Source: Paenibacillus dauci (GTDB lineage: Bacteria > Bacillota > Bacilli > Paenibacillales > Paenibacillaceae). Taken from it: 64,000 bases of DNA. Where the stretch lies: positions 310,001 through 374,000 of the forward strand of contig NZ_LAQQ01000005.1 in NCBI RefSeq assembly GCF_000971985.1, read 5' to 3'. Shown here piece by piece: positions 54,829 to 64,000 of this stretch. The stretch's first letter is position 1. Every line of letters begins with the position of its first letter. The notes below the pieces were generated by a model. The model saw nothing but the letters and a program-made list of their open reading frames with translations, had not been told where the DNA came from and made no database searches. A program made the translations under genes and the position numbers.

Positions 54829-55770
54829 ATGTCGAAAACGAATATTAAGGTGCAACTACAACCAACAATTGATCTTACTGGTTATATCGAAGGGTATACA
54901 ATACAGTCTGTTCGACTTGGTCCGGATCAGCGTATATTTGTATTGCTGATCGACCGGATCCCCGACAGAATCAAGGGTATGTTTGTGCAAGCTTCTCTAA
55001 ATGCACCACGGACATACAAAATACTGATTATAGACGAAGGACAAATTCATGAAGTCGTACTGACCAATCAGTCATTTCATTACCATGAGATACAGCCTTT
55101 ACAGGATCAATTGCTGCTTGTTGGTGCACGCTGTCATTATTATGGTCATAACCGCTATGATCTAAATGCCAGAGTCTGTGATAGATATGGTCATGTTCTC
55201 CATGACTTCCTGCTTGGTGATGGTATCGAGCATGTACAGGTGACTTCTGAAGGTACGATTTGGACCGGTTATTTTGATGAAGGTATTTTTGGAAATTACG
55301 GCTGGAATCCACCAGTTGGTCAGGCAGGCCTGCTCGCCTGGGATGCACAGGGAAACCGGTTATATACCAATGATCAGGCGGATATTATGGATTGTTACGC
55401 ACTAAATGTGGTTAGTGATGAAGACATTTGGTTTTATTATTATACAGACTTTATGCTGGGTCATATTACAGGTGGAACAGCAAATCCACAGCTGGAATGG
55501 ATCAATCCACAGATTTCCGGCTCTTCAGGTTTTTGTACAGATGGCTATCATTTTCTGTTCCGAGGCGGTTACAACGACAGCAACCAGCTTTTCTTCAAGA
55601 AACGCGAACAACCAGGTCGTCTCACAGGCAAAACATCCATACGATTGCAGGGGGCAAATCATCAATTGCTTGATCTGGCTTACAGCGATTTCCGTCGTGA
55701 TCAGATACTGATATATTCAGACAATATGCTATATACAGCAGCTATACAGGATATAGTACAAGTAATCTAG
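54829..55770 (+). CDS. Uncharacterised beta-rich protein
   Basis: 313 residues from the ATG at 54829 (AGGAGG upstream). No signal peptide, so cytoplasmic. Strand-rich with repeated Gly/Asp turns; YFDEGIFGNYGWNPPVGQAG and DEDIWFYYYTDFMLGHITGG stand out as the best conserved-looking stretches. A beta-propeller is plausible from the spacing of the aromatic blades. Hypothetical proteins with similar openings occur in Bacilli, but no function is known to me. Confidence 0.65.
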   Translation: MSKTNIKVQLQPTIDLTGYIEGYTIQSVRLGPDQRIFVLLIDRIPDRIKGMFVQASLNAPRTYKILIIDEGQIHEVVLTNQSFHYHEIQPLQDQLLLVGARCHYYGHNRYDLNARVCDRYGHVLHDFLLGDGIEHVQVTSEGTIWTGYFDEGIFGNYGWNPPVGQAGLLAWDAQGNRLYTNDQADIMDCYALNVVSDEDIWFYYYTDFMLGHITGGTANPQLEWINPQISGSSGFCTDGYHFLFRGGYNDSNQLFFKKREQPGRLTGKTSIRLQGANHQLLDLAYSDFRRDQILIYSDNMLYTAAIQDIVQVI

Positions 55771-55878
55771 CACTATCACTGTCATTGACACTAGCCAAGC
55801 ACTCTACTGATTGATGCATTGCTGCCACATCTTCACCTGCAGAATATAGATTAGACCCCAATACGTCATAATACGAAC

Positions 55879-56349
55879 TTAATCTGTCAGTATCTGCTGC
55901 AGATGCTGAATTTCTTCGAGCATGGCTTCGGGTTCGGTAAATGGACATTCACCGGTAAAATACCAGTCACCCAGCCAAAACAAAATTTCATAAACGCCAT
56001 TGTAATATTCATCAGGATATGGATTACCACCCCGAAAGCTTGGATGAGAGGACCAATTTTGGATAAATTGAATCAGCTGCCACATCTCTCCTGCTGTCTG
56101 ACGATCCAAGCTATCTGCTCCTGTCGTAGAATAAATATAGGAATACAGAGCAGTCAACAAGGTTAGTGCATGACCTGGCTCCCAGCGCAGATCCACACGC
56201 AGCTTCAGGATAAAGGAATCCGATTCTCCTTCCAGTTCCTGTTTAAGGGATATCGGCGGATTTTCTGCAATATTGTTTACCTGGTCTTGCTTATTGGAAT
56301 CCGGGAAAGAACTATTATTTTCTTTTTTGTCAGGCAGAAATGAAGCCAT
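55879..56349 (-). CDS. 156-residue uncharacterised protein
   Basis: Begins with a hydrophilic 45-residue tail (KKENNSSFPDSNKQDQVNN), then a helical acidic domain with DLRWEPGHALTLLTALY and NPYPDEYYNGVYEILFWLGD. ATG follows CAGGAGAG. Immediately downstream of the DUF2809 gene (its ATG at 56347-56349 lies 1 base past the neighbour's stop), so they form a two-gene operon. Function unknown. Confidence 0.65.
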   Translation of the reverse strand: MASFLPDKKENNSSFPDSNKQDQVNNIAENPPISLKQELEGESDSFILKLRVDLRWEPGHALTLLTALYSYIYSTTGADSLDRQTAGEMWQLIQFIQNWSSHPSFRGGNPYPDEYYNGVYEILFWLGDWYFTGECPFTEPEAMLEEIQHLQQILTD

Positions 56350-56350
56350 T

Positions 56351-56821
56351 TTATCTCTCCTGTCTATGTATGATTTTGGTAGATAAGCTGAATCGAACGA
56401 TCAGCACATCCAGTGCTATCGCTATCAGGATACCGGCTGTATACCGCAGCAGATCTGCCACCAGAAATCCTTTTCCGAGAATCAATGCTCCCAGTGTTGT
56501 ATGACGGATAGAGTTGATCCACTCAGCCTGATATAACTGGCTGAATTCAATAAGATAGCTGAATAATAACGCACCTATAGCTGCGAATACACAAGATCGT
56601 GGCCAGCTCAGCAATCGTAATCCCCAGTAAATCATCGCTGCCCATAGCGCGTCACCCGCATGAACAGCCAGCCAGTTCGGCAGCATAGCTGCATAACGCC
56701 GCGATGCTAGACCCAGCAGCATTGTTAGTATACCTGTTAAGAGATACAAGATACGCCTGCCGTGAAGGGCGACAAAAGTAGGATGGTTTTTGGATTGACG
56801 GGAGTTGTGTTTTCCAATCAT
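56351..56821 (-). CDS. DUF2809-family membrane protein
   Basis: 156 residues from the ATG 56819-56821 with AAGGAG 11 bases upstream. Four helices: about 23-45, 58-75, 82-100 and 118-138. The family pattern RYAAMLPNWLAVHAGDALWAAMIYWG, then FSQLYQAEWINSIRHTTLGALILGKGF, is clear. These are small polytopic proteins of no known role found in Firmicutes and Bacteroidetes. It pairs with the 156-residue hypothetical gene that begins right after it. Confidence 0.82.
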   Translation of the reverse strand: MIGKHNSRQSKNHPTFVALHGRRILYLLTGILTMLLGLASRRYAAMLPNWLAVHAGDALWAAMIYWGLRLLSWPRSCVFAAIGALLFSYLIEFSQLYQAEWINSIRHTTLGALILGKGFLVADLLRYTAGILIAIALDVLIVRFSLSTKIIHRQER

Positions 56822-57007
56822 CGTAATGATCGCTCCTTGGCTTCGGAACACAATACATGTAGGTTCCGTTTCTTCTTCCCATTATAACGATTTGTATGAT
56901 GCAATTCGAAATTAGTATGCCAAAATCGAGATTATTTATTTGAATTTTTCATGTGTTAATTTTTTATACCTTATAAATAAACACCAATTAAATTGTAAAA
57001 ATGAATC

Positions 57008-57046
57008 AAAAAAAGACAGGAAGATGATTCTTCTCTGCCTTTTTTT
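57008..57046. terminator. Imperfect hairpin between A and T tracts
   Basis: AAAAAGACAGgAAGA pairs imperfectly with TCTTCtCTGcCTTTTTTT. It could end transcription on either strand; 56852-57174 has no gene. Confidence 0.6.
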
Positions 57047-57174
57047 GTGATGGTGCTTTCTATTATAGCTTCTGCACCCATCTTATAGCCTATTTAGGAT
57101 ACGTTCTGCTTTATATAATCTGCTGTTACTGCTCTCTTTTGATGTTAAACAGATGTTGAACATCTTATTTGGGC

Positions 57175-58110
57175 TTAGATTGCAAATATCTGATCAATCC
57201 GCTTGATCTGTTCTTCGGATAGATGAATATCCAGCGTTTTCAGGTTGTCTTCCAGCTGCTGCGGATTCTTGGTACCCGGGATGACTACATCAATACAGCC
57301 GCGTGTAAGATACCATGCGAGCGCTACGTTGGCAACTGCAGAATTTACTTCTTCCGCAATACTACGCAGCTGGTCGATTTTATCCAGATTCTGTTCATAA
57401 TTGCCGTCCTGGAACAGCGGCTTTTTCTTCTGACTATCGCTTAATGGTGTGTCTTTGGTATATTTACCGCCCAGCAATCCAGAAGCCAGTGGGAAATAAG
57501 GAACAAAGGAGATTTTATTTTCCAGCAGATAAGGGAAAAATTCCTGCTCTACTTCACGTTCCAGTAGATTGTAATTGGATTGCAGTACATCTACGTCGCC
57601 ATGTCGGTTCGCTTCTTGAAGCTGTTCCAGTGAGAAGTTGGATACACCGATCGCACGGATCTTGCCTTCATTTTTAAGTTTCTTCAGTTCACCAACCGCT
57701 TCATCCTTGGGGGTATCCTTATCCGGGAAATGGATATAGTACAGATCAATATAATCCGTCTGCAGCCGTTTGAGGCTATCTTCTACCGATTGCCGCAGGA
57801 AAGCTGGCGAATTATCGAATACTGTTTTTTCTCCCTGAATACGATGAGCACCTTTGGTAGCGATAACGACATTTTCACGCTGACCAGTCTCCTGCAATAC
57901 TTCGCCGATCAGTTCTTCCGATCGTTCCGGTCCATAAATATAGGCAGTATCCAGAAAGTCGATACCTAGCTCTAATGCACGTCTTACAATATCTTTGCCT
58001 TCCTCATCTTTCAGGTTCGGAAACAGATTATGTCCTCCGACTTTGTTGGTACCGAGTCCAATTGGAGTTACCATTAGTTCGGTTGTACCGATTCGTGTCT
58101 GCTGTCTCAT
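57175..58110 (-). CDS. Aldo/keto reductase (IolS/YccK-like)
   Basis: 311 residues from the ATG at 58108-58110 (AAAGGAG upstream). The AKR barrel shows FLDTAYIYG (Asp and Tyr of the tetrad), IATKG (Lys) and [11 protein letters not shown] (His), and AIGVSNFS and LPxGLLGG-like segments for cofactor. It reduces aldehydes or ketones with NADPH. It sits downstream of the IolT-type transporter in the same direction with a terminator between, so an inositol-linked role is possible, as for Bacillus IolS, but not certain. Confidence 0.9.
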   Translation of the reverse strand: MRQQTRIGTTELMVTPIGLGTNKVGGHNLFPNLKDEEGKDIVRRALELGIDFLDTAYIYGPERSEELIGEVLQETGQRENVVIATKGAHRIQGEKTVFDNSPAFLRQSVEDSLKRLQTDYIDLYYIHFPDKDTPKDEAVGELKKLKNEGKIRAIGVSNFSLEQLQEANRHGDVDVLQSNYNLLEREVEQEFFPYLLENKISFVPYFPLASGLLGGKYTKDTPLSDSQKKKPLFQDGNYEQNLDKIDQLRSIAEEVNSAVANVALAWYLTRGCIDVVIPGTKNPQQLEDNLKTLDIHLSEEQIKRIDQIFAI

Positions 58111-58294
58111 TTGTTGATCTGCTCCTTTCGTCATTAGAGGCTTACTTCTCTCTTGATCATGATCTGCTGCAGCGATGCCTATGTATGACAATCGCCTGAT
58201 TTTACAAGCGGCAATGACCATATGTCATTTATGAGAAGCATATCCTTTGTATACCCTTCTCACTTTTTATCTAATCTTTACTATATAGAAGAAA

Positions 58295-58323
58295 AAAGAC
58301 TCTGCAGCGTATGCAGAATCTTT
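58295..58323 (-). terminator. Terminator of the IolT-type gene
   Basis: AAAGAcTCTGCA and TGCAGAaTCTTT with one mismatch each, followed on the minus strand by TTTTTTC. Confidence 0.75.
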
Positions 58324-58366
58324 CTTCTTCTCTTATTATTTATGCTGAATATGGAGATACATTCTA

Positions 58367-59797
58367 TTATTTAACAGTAGCCTCTGGTGCTGCTTTTACA
58401 CGTTTTTTGCCAAAGCTGCGAATTTTCTCTTCTACCTGTTCCAGTGTAAGACCACGGGTTTCCGGCAAGAATTTGGCAGCAAAAGCAATAGCCAGAATTC
58501 CCAGCACTACGAAAATGTAGAACGTAGCAGACAAACCGAATGCTCCGGATAATACCGGGAATAACAGTCCTACAGCAAAGTTAACCATCCAGCTGCAGAA
58601 TACACTTACTCCCATACCGAATCCGCGTAATTTGAGCGGGAATACTTCGGATAGCATCAGCCAGGTAACAGGTGATACCGCACCCTGCTGGAATGCCAGG
58701 AATGTCACGGTCAATCCCAAAATCACATAAGGCAGAGCAGCAGTACCTATTAACATATTCGAGAGAATTGCGATCAGCAGCAGCGCACTGGTCGTACCAG
58801 CAAGGCCGGTGATCAGCATCGGACGACGTCCTACTTTACCTACTACCCACATGCCGAAGAAAGTAGCTGCTACAGAAATTACACCATTCGCGATATTACC
58901 AATCAATGCAGCATTGGTACCAAAGCCAGACTGCTTGAGAATCTCGGTACCATAGTACATAATCGAGTTCACTCCGGTAATCTGTTGAACGACACCGATA
59001 CCAATACCGATCAGTACAATACGGCGAATCCACGGAATCGCCATGTCTTTGAAGCCGGCTCTTTCCGTTTCTTCTTCCACTTCTGTATTAGCTGTAATCT
59101 CTTTAATCTCACGAATCGCTTGTTTCTCGCTGCGCATTCTTTTGAGAATACGAAATGCGCGTTTATTTTCATCCTGTGTGACGAGCCAGCGAGGACTTTC
59201 TGGTACACGGAACATACCGATAAACAGGAAGATCGCAGGAATAGAAGCAATAGACAGCATATAACGCCAGATATGGGTATTGTCACCCATTGTGGTACCC
59301 AGAATAGCGTTAAAAATAAAAGCAAGCAGCTGACCGCTGACAATCATCAGCTCGTTACGCGTAACAATACCGCCGCGCTGATTGGCTGGTGAGATCTCGG
59401 CCAAATAGGAAGGCACAGTAACCGAAGCGCCGCCGACAGCAAGTCCCAGAATAAAGCGACAAGCGACCATTACCGGTACACTCGGGGATAATGCTGCTCC
59501 TATAGTAGCAAAGAAAAACAGTACGGCCAGATATTTAATACTGCGGCGACGTCCAATCGCATCGGACAATCGTCCACCCAGTACAGCACCAAAAGCTGCA
59601 CCAAGCAGCAATGAGCTGGTAACCAGTCCCTGTGTAAAAGAAGTCAGATTAAGCTGGTCCGGTGCAGACATAAACGGCAGCGCACCATTGATCACTCCGG
59701 TATCATAACCAAACAATAATCCACCCAATGTGGAAATAAGAACAATCTTGCGAAGGAATGCCTTTTGACTGGCGGCATCGTTATTCCCTTGTTGCAT
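58367..59797 (-). CDS. iolT: Sugar/myo-inositol MFS symporter (IolT-like)
   Basis: 476 residues, 12 membrane helices. Sugar-porter signatures: [15 protein letters not shown] at TM1 (near identical in Bacillus IolT), [12 protein letters not shown] in the first loop, [28 protein letters not shown], and [15 protein letters not shown] at the end. It imports inositol or a hexose with protons. Monocistronic, ATG after AAGGAGTGG. The gene name follows the closest remembered relative and is not proven. Confidence 0.85.
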   Translation of the reverse strand: MQQGNNDAASQKAFLRKIVLISTLGGLLFGYDTGVINGALPFMSAPDQLNLTSFTQGLVTSSLLLGAAFGAVLGGRLSDAIGRRRSIKYLAVLFFFATIGAALSPSVPVMVACRFILGLAVGGASVTVPSYLAEISPANQRGGIVTRNELMIVSGQLLAFIFNAILGTTMGDNTHIWRYMLSIASIPAIFLFIGMFRVPESPRWLVTQDENKRAFRILKRMRSEKQAIREIKEITANTEVEEETERAGFKDMAIPWIRRIVLIGIGIGVVQQITGVNSIMYYGTEILKQSGFGTNAALIGNIANGVISVAATFFGMWVVGKVGRRPMLITGLAGTTSALLLIAILSNMLIGTAALPYVILGLTVTFLAFQQGAVSPVTWLMLSEVFPLKLRGFGMGVSVFCSWMVNFAVGLLFPVLSGAFGLSATFYIFVVLGILAIAFAAKFLPETRGLTLEQVEEKIRSFGKKRVKAAPEATVK

Positions 59798-60069
59798 AGT
59801 ACCCCACTCCTTTTTATTTCCCGTACGCTATGTAGAAGGAGTCTGGCTGTGCGGCTGCAAAATATAATGCTGTTGTAGGCCGATACGATCCGTTCATGAA
59901 CAAGCTGTTCTTTTGCAACTGGTCCATGACTCTTCTGTTCTGTACGCCGGATGATGATCCGTTTCTGTATAATTATGTTGTACTTCCGTAAATTCAATAT
60001 ACCCATCCTTTTTAAAGTTTAATCTTCCTTACTGTCTTGCTTGGATACGTAATTATATGTATATGCAGC

Positions 60070-60107
60070 AAAAAGCCAGTCGCGTCCAAGGTTAGACGGC
60101 AACTGGC
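60070..60107 (-). terminator. Terminator of the GNAT gene
   Basis: GCCAGT...ACTGGC and an inner CGTC/GACG pairing. On the minus strand it is followed by TTTTTGC. Confidence 0.8.
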
Positions 60108-60175
60108 ATGATATTTATTATTATTCTTTTGTGACCTCGATCAGCCGATAAATAGTAGCAAAACATCAAACTAAA

Positions 60176-60721
60176 TTACACTCTAAATCGTCCCATGACG
60201 ATAGTATTATAATAATTTCCGTCTGCCAGCAGGCGATCGCGTTTCAATACGCCTTCAATTTCAAATCCGGCCTTTTTGTATAATTCAATCGCATTCACGT
60301 TGGTTTCCAATACATTCAGCGTCATCTTCTGGATACCTGTTGCATCTGACCAGGAAATGGATTGTTCGAGCAGATGCTTGCCGATGCCATGTCCCCAGTA
60401 ATCCCGCAGTACACCTACACCGAACTCTACCTTATGCGCCAGTCGGCTTAATGGACTGCCTTCGCATCTGGAGAATCCTACAATTTGATTGGCTGTCTCT
60501 GCTACCAAAAACAGATTGGTCTCCTTCTCGGAGTCGTTGCGAATCAATTGTTCAAATGCTTCCGGTTCGAGAAAAGCCTCTCCTCTTCTGCGATCCAGAT
60601 TCTCGGTTTCTCCATCGATTTGAAGTCGTACTTCTGACATTGTAGCGGCATCTTCGGTTTTGGCAGAGCGAATAATATAGTCCAGTCCTTTGATATGATA
60701 AGCACGTTCTTCAATGATCAT
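60176..60721 (-). CDS. GNAT-family acetyltransferase (RimJ/SpeG-like)
   Basis: 181 residues. The acetyl-CoA loop is RDYWGHGIGKHLLEQSI; NALELYKKAGF-type ending reads NAIELYKKAGFEIEG. The front DYIIRSAKTEDAATMSEVRLQ is the substrate side. It would acetylate an amine on a metabolite or protein; no more can be said. GAGGAGGAG precedes the ATG. Monocistronic. Confidence 0.88.
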   Translation of the reverse strand: MIIEERAYHIKGLDYIIRSAKTEDAATMSEVRLQIDGETENLDRRRGEAFLEPEAFEQLIRNDSEKETNLFLVAETANQIVGFSRCEGSPLSRLAHKVEFGVGVLRDYWGHGIGKHLLEQSISWSDATGIQKMTLNVLETNVNAIELYKKAGFEIEGVLKRDRLLADGNYYNTIVMGRFRV

Positions 60722-60961
60722 TATGTACTCCTCCTCGTATAATATACTTTTATTTACATTATACCTGTTTTCTGTAGTTTAACGAAATATAGATGCTCTT
60801 TTGCTATCTTACTCATTATTTACATCTGTCTGTTTACTTTGTCTGCAATCGTGGGTAGAGTATTATAGGAATTGATTGCAACTACACGCTATGCCAGCAA
60901 GCCATCCTCCCCTCCCTCCGTAAGTCTTATGAACTTGATCTTTACAGAAAGGAATGAATAA

Positions 60962-61102
60962 ATGAAACTCCTCATCATACTAATTCTGCTAATAATATGC
61001 ATCAGTGTCATTGGAATTGATATCAATCTGCGTCGCAAACTAAAAAAAGACGATGAAATTTTGCATAAACTTGACTTATTAATTCAAAAAAAGGAACAGT
61101 AA
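60962..61102 (+). CDS. 46-residue membrane protein
   Basis: Read directly: ATG at 60962, AAAGGAATGAATA upstream, TAA at 61100-61102. One hydrophobic helix (about 2-20, LLIILILLIICISVIGIDI) then a charged Lys/Asp-rich tail (RRKLKKDDEILHKLDLLIQK). Fits a short single-pass protein with a cytoplasmic helix. No function known. Adjacent to opuD on the same strand but 125 bases before its promoter, so separate. Confidence 0.65.
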   Translation: MKLLIILILLIICISVIGIDINLRRKLKKDDEILHKLDLLIQKKEQ

Positions 61103-61226
61103 TACATAATTTCTTTGCAGAATTTATCCATACTTCGATGTAAAGAAATATAATTTTAAAATTTTAAGTTTCTTCTTACACCCGTATTGGTATCGCTTAC
61201 ATTATATCATTTATACAATTTCATTT

Positions 61227-61284
61227 TTGCATTGTTTTTAGGGTTTCGCTATAATGAAGACCGCTACTGCACCTAACAGGTGCA
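61227..61284 (+). promoter_or_regulatory. Sigma-A promoter of opuD with a hairpin at the 5' end of the leader
   Basis: TTGCAT (61227-61232), 17-base spacer, TATAAT (61250-61255): a near-consensus vegetative promoter. A perfect hairpin TGCACCT-AAC-AGGTGCA (61268-61284) begins about 6 bases beyond the expected start of transcription. It may stabilise the mRNA. The leader is about 190 bases. Confidence 0.75.
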
Positions 61285-61452
61285 TTGCAATGTATTTGTA
61301 TGCTAGATCGACTTGATATTGTAGAACTTTTGAGAATGAATCAGATCAATAACACACACTGGAATTTTGTGATTTTTAAAGACTGTTTAACTAACTCGCA
61401 AATTAAAATACCCTCTGCGAGCACATCAAAGATGGGAGTTGTTAATGAATTT

Positions 61453-62985
61453 ATGAAAAAAGCATCAAGTGTATTTTATATATCAGCAGCTATTCTGCTG
61501 ATGCTGGTTGTGATAGGAGTGATCGCTCCCAAAGCATTTGAGACTGCTACCGGTAATACCGAATCCTTTATCACGGATACCTTTGGCTGGTATTACCTGA
61601 TTATTGTGACGGCCTTCGTCGCTATCTGTATTTATCTGCTGGTTAGCCCAGCAGGTAAAATCAAGCTGGGCAAGCCGGATGATCAACCGGAATTTTCCCG
61701 GCCAACCTGGGTCGCTATGCTGTTCAGTGCCGGGGTGGGAATCGGACTGGTATTCTATGGAACCGCTGAGCCAATCAGTCACTTTGCTCTCAGTTCACCC
61801 ACCGGAGAGACCGGAAGTGATCAGGCTGTACGTGATGCCATGCAGTATACTTTTTTCCACTGGGGTATTCACGCCTGGGCAGTTTATGGTCTGGTTGGTT
61901 TGTGCCTTGCCTACTTTATGTTCCGACGCGGTGAGACCGGATTGATCAGCTCCACATTGAAGCCGGTTATTGGTCGTCATGCATCAGGCCCTCTTGGCAA
62001 AGCTATTGATGTAATTGCTGTACTTGCTACCGTTATGGGAGTCGCTACTTCTCTCGGTTTTGGCGCTGTGCAGATTAATGGCGGATTATCCTATCTGTTC
62101 GGTATTCCTTCGAATATGATTAGTCAGTTCATTATCATTCTGGCGGTTACCGTACTGTTTATGATGTCAGCATTAAGCGGACTGGATAAAGGAATCAAAA
62201 TCCTCAGCAATGCCAATATGCTGCTCGCCGCTGTTGTATTTTTGATTGTATTTATATTCGGACCTACGTTATTTACATTGAATCTATTCACCGATACACT
62301 GGGCAAATATTTGCAAAACTTTGTGAATATGAGTTTCCGTCTGGCTCCATTAAATTCGGAGAATCGTCATTGGATCAATGTATGGACTATCTTTTACTGG
62401 GCTTGGTGGATTGCCTGGTCTCCATTTGTAGGGATATTTATTGCCCGGGTATCCAAAGGACGTACGATTCGTGAATTTGTTACTTATGTACTGCTGGCAC
62501 CCTCGCTGATCAGCTTCCTCTGGTTCTCTGTATTTGGCGGTTCTGCTATTTCGATCGAACGCAGCGGCACCAAGATTATCTCAGCACTGGCTACTCAGGA
62601 ATCCTTGTTTGGAATGCTCTCAACGTTTCCCTGGGGCACAGCGATTTCGGTTGTAGCAATCGGCCTGATTGCCATCTTCTTTATTACCTCAGCCGATTCA
62701 GGTACATTTGTACTTGCTATGATGACAACCAACGGTGATCAGAACCCGAATAATACTTTGAAAATAGTATGGGGGTTGCTGCTTACAGCTATTGCGTTGG
62801 TGCTACTATATTCCGGTGGCCTGCAGGCTCTTCAAAATACGATGATTATTGCTGCACTGCCCTTCTCTCTGGTCATTATAATGATGGCTATAAGCCTGTT
62901 AAAAGTATTGAATGCTGATGCTAGAGAGCTATCTCGTACCAAACGTACACAGCCTCCTGCTCAAGAGAAAAAACACGAAAACTAA
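61453..62985 (+). CDS. opuD: Glycine betaine/choline BCCT transporter OpuD
   Basis: 510 residues from the ATG at 61453; the more upstream ATG at 61432 would add residues before MKKASSVF, which matches the usual start of this family. Twelve membrane helices with BCCT hallmarks: AVGIGLVFYGTAEPISHF-like stretch (here GVGIGLVFYGTAEPISHF), FHWGIHAWAVYG, the IFYWAWWIAWSPFVGIFIAR signature, and the Trp-rich box. It imports glycine betaine as osmoprotectant with sodium. Strong promoter and leader at 61227-61284; terminator after it. Confidence 0.93.
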   Translation: MKKASSVFYISAAILLMLVVIGVIAPKAFETATGNTESFITDTFGWYYLIIVTAFVAICIYLLVSPAGKIKLGKPDDQPEFSRPTWVAMLFSAGVGIGLVFYGTAEPISHFALSSPTGETGSDQAVRDAMQYTFFHWGIHAWAVYGLVGLCLAYFMFRRGETGLISSTLKPVIGRHASGPLGKAIDVIAVLATVMGVATSLGFGAVQINGGLSYLFGIPSNMISQFIIILAVTVLFMMSALSGLDKGIKILSNANMLLAAVVFLIVFIFGPTLFTLNLFTDTLGKYLQNFVNMSFRLAPLNSENRHWINVWTIFYWAWWIAWSPFVGIFIARVSKGRTIREFVTYVLLAPSLISFLWFSVFGGSAISIERSGTKIISALATQESLFGMLSTFPWGTAISVVAIGLIAIFFITSADSGTFVLAMMTTNGDQNPNNTLKIVWGLLLTAIALVLLYSGGLQALQNTMIIAALPFSLVIIMMAISLLKVLNADARELSRTKRTQPPAQEKKHEN

Positions 62986-63021
62986 TCGATATGACCTCCA
63001 TTCCATTTTAATCGTTTGAAG

Positions 63022-63053
63022 CTAAAAAGGTACCCTTGGAGGGTACCTTTTTA
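63022..63053. terminator. Terminator of opuD
   Basis: CTAAAAAGGTACCC and GGGTACCTTTTTAG, 14 perfect pairs, 5-base loop, with T runs on both strands. Confidence 0.92.
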
Positions 63054-63121
63054 GTTGTATTTCTTTTGGCAGTATGCTGTTTAGGTATTTCTTTTCATAT
63101 ACCAAATTCAAGCCAGCACAA

Positions 63122-63156
63122 AGAAAAAGCCTTGCCACATTGGCTAGGCTTTTTCT
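63122..63156 (-). terminator. Terminator of odhB
   Basis: AGAAAAAGCCTtGCCA and GGCtAGGCTTTTTCT with the T run on both sides; 24 bases past the odhB stop. Confidence 0.9.
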
Positions 63157-63179
63157 GTAAATATACTTAATTGTAGGTA

Positions 63180-64000
63180 TTAACCTTCGATCAGCAGGGT
63201 TTCCGGATCTTCCAGCAATTCTTTTACTTTGACCAGGAAGCTTACTGCTTCGCTACCATCGATAATACGATGATCGTAGGAAAGGGCGATATACATCATC
63301 GGACGGTTTTCCATACGTTCTGCATCGATTGCCACTGGACGCAGCTGGATTTTGTGCATGCCCAGGATACCTACCTGTGGAGCATTCAGGATTGGTGTCG
63401 ACAGCAGGGAACCAAATACGCCGCCATTCGTGATAGTGAATGTACCGCCCTGCAGTTCAGCCAGGGACAGTGTATTGCTGCGTGCTTTGGATGCCAGGCT
63501 GGCAATTTCTTTCTCGATACCGGCAAAGCCCAGACGATCGGCATCGCGTACTACCGGTACAACTAGACCTTCTTTGGCAGATACGGCAATACCGATATCA
63601 TAGTAATGCTTCATGATAACATCGTCGCCATCAATCTCCGCATTGACCATTGGATACGTTTTGAGCGCGCCGACAACGGCTTTGGTAAAGAAGGACATAA
63701 AGCCAAGGCCTACATCATGCTTCTCTTTGAATTTGTCTTTGCGACGTTTGCGTACATCCAGAATCGCTGTCATATCCACTTCGTTGAAAGTAGTCAGCAT
63801 CGCTGCATTGTGCTGTGCTTCTACCAGACGATTGGCGATTGTACGACGACGACGGGACATAGGTACACGATCAGCCGGTTTTAACGGATTGCTTTCCGGA
63901 GCAGATTTGGCTGCTGGCGCAGAAGAGCCTCCTGTTTTGGTCGGTGCAGCACCCAGGTTGGTTGGCTTGTCTTCATGCTTGCGCACGTCGTCATGCTTCA
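63180..64000 (-). CDS. odhB: Dihydrolipoamide succinyltransferase E2 (OdhB), 3' part
   Basis: The gene enters from the right edge; about 273 residues of its C-terminal part are here. A linker rich in Pro/Ala ([20 protein letters not shown]) leads into the catalytic acyltransferase domain: [54 protein letters not shown] and the active-site [12 protein letters not shown] (His-x-x-x-Asp-Gly). TTFNEVDM is typical of 2-oxoglutarate dehydrogenase E2 rather than pyruvate dehydrogenase E2. It passes succinyl from lipoamide to CoA in the TCA cycle. The lipoyl and subunit-binding domains are off the edge. Confidence 0.9.
   Translation of the reverse strand, partial: KHDDVRKHEDKPTNLGAAPTKTGGSSAPAAKSAPESNPLKPADRVPMSRRRRTIANRLVEAQHNAAMLTTFNEVDMTAILDVRKRRKDKFKEKHDVGLGFMSFFTKAVVGALKTYPMVNAEIDGDDVIMKHYYDIGIAVSAKEGLVVPVVRDADRLGFAGIEKEIASLASKARSNTLSLAELQGGTFTITNGGVFGSLLSTPILNAPQVGILGMHKIQLRPVAIDAERMENRPMMYIALSYDHRIIDGSEAVSFLVKVKELLEDPETLLIEG

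Noticed and set aside
1..64000. Prophage, transposon or genomic island
   Set aside because: No integrase, transposase, phage structural gene or flanking direct repeats were found; most genes are chromosomal housekeeping or metabolic types.

Overview
This window reads as ordinary chromosome of a Gram-positive, spore-former-type Bacillales bacterium, most probably Paenibacillus. The evidence is strong AGGAGG-type ribosome binding sites, lipoprotein signals instead of an outer membrane, frequent GTG/TTG starts, and recognisable homologues of Bacillus genes (OpuD, IolT, DbpA, AdhA, RlmCD, TruA, OdhB). Also typical are several WYL-domain regulators, a copper-amine-oxidase-N stalk protein, a CXXC-20-CXXC pair and WG-repeat proteins. 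There is no rRNA operon, phage, transposase, insertion sequence or CRISPR array. The species assignment is an inference.

Layout. 1-7 kb: start of a membrane sensor, maltose/sugar O-acetyltransferase, a small Sm-like protein, then an efflux operon (TetR regulator, short HlyD adaptor, EmrB-type MFS pump, long lipoprotein adaptor). 7-11 kb: a GGDEF protein followed by an 11-copy heptanucleotide repeat, a fused dihydroxyacetone kinase, and DinB. 11-28 kb: redox and regulator territory, with four short-chain dehydrogenases, an old yellow enzyme, a zinc alcohol dehydrogenase with a divergent TetR regulator, two WYL regulators, a TetM-like GTPase, an alpha/beta hydrolase, a histidine phosphatase, a YgjP-type metallopeptidase and an APH(3')-like kinase. 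28-41 kb: TruA, an amino acid permease, a DUF4003 protein, a GT-C membrane protein coupled to a lipoprotein, a stress-protein-26-like flavoprotein, an ArsR-DUF2087 regulator with a coaxial double palindrome, a VOC protein facing a third WYL regulator, a stalk protein and a GNAT enzyme.

41-49 kb is the most accessory-looking part: a frameshifted remnant, unknown proteins, WG-repeat fragments, a largely gene-free AT-rich stretch, and a secreted beta-propeller gene beside a 5'-truncated duplicate that kept its own terminator. 49-64 kb returns to housekeeping and transport: RlmCD with a long disordered N-terminus, paired zinc-ribbon membrane proteins, nitroreductase, a tRNA-like degenerate structure, DIP1984 and CYTH proteins, an aldo-keto reductase beside an IolT-type sugar/inositol transporter, OpuD glycine betaine transporter with a clear sigma-A promoter, and the 3' part of odhB running off the right edge.

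Most transcription units end in clear hairpin terminators, which are listed. I do not see one coherent new multi-gene system. The strongest leads are single loci: the Sm-like protein, the TetM-like GTPase with a non-TetM domain IV loop, the duplicated propeller locus, the nested ArsR operator and the tRNA-like element. All functions are by sequence recognition alone; no database search was run.
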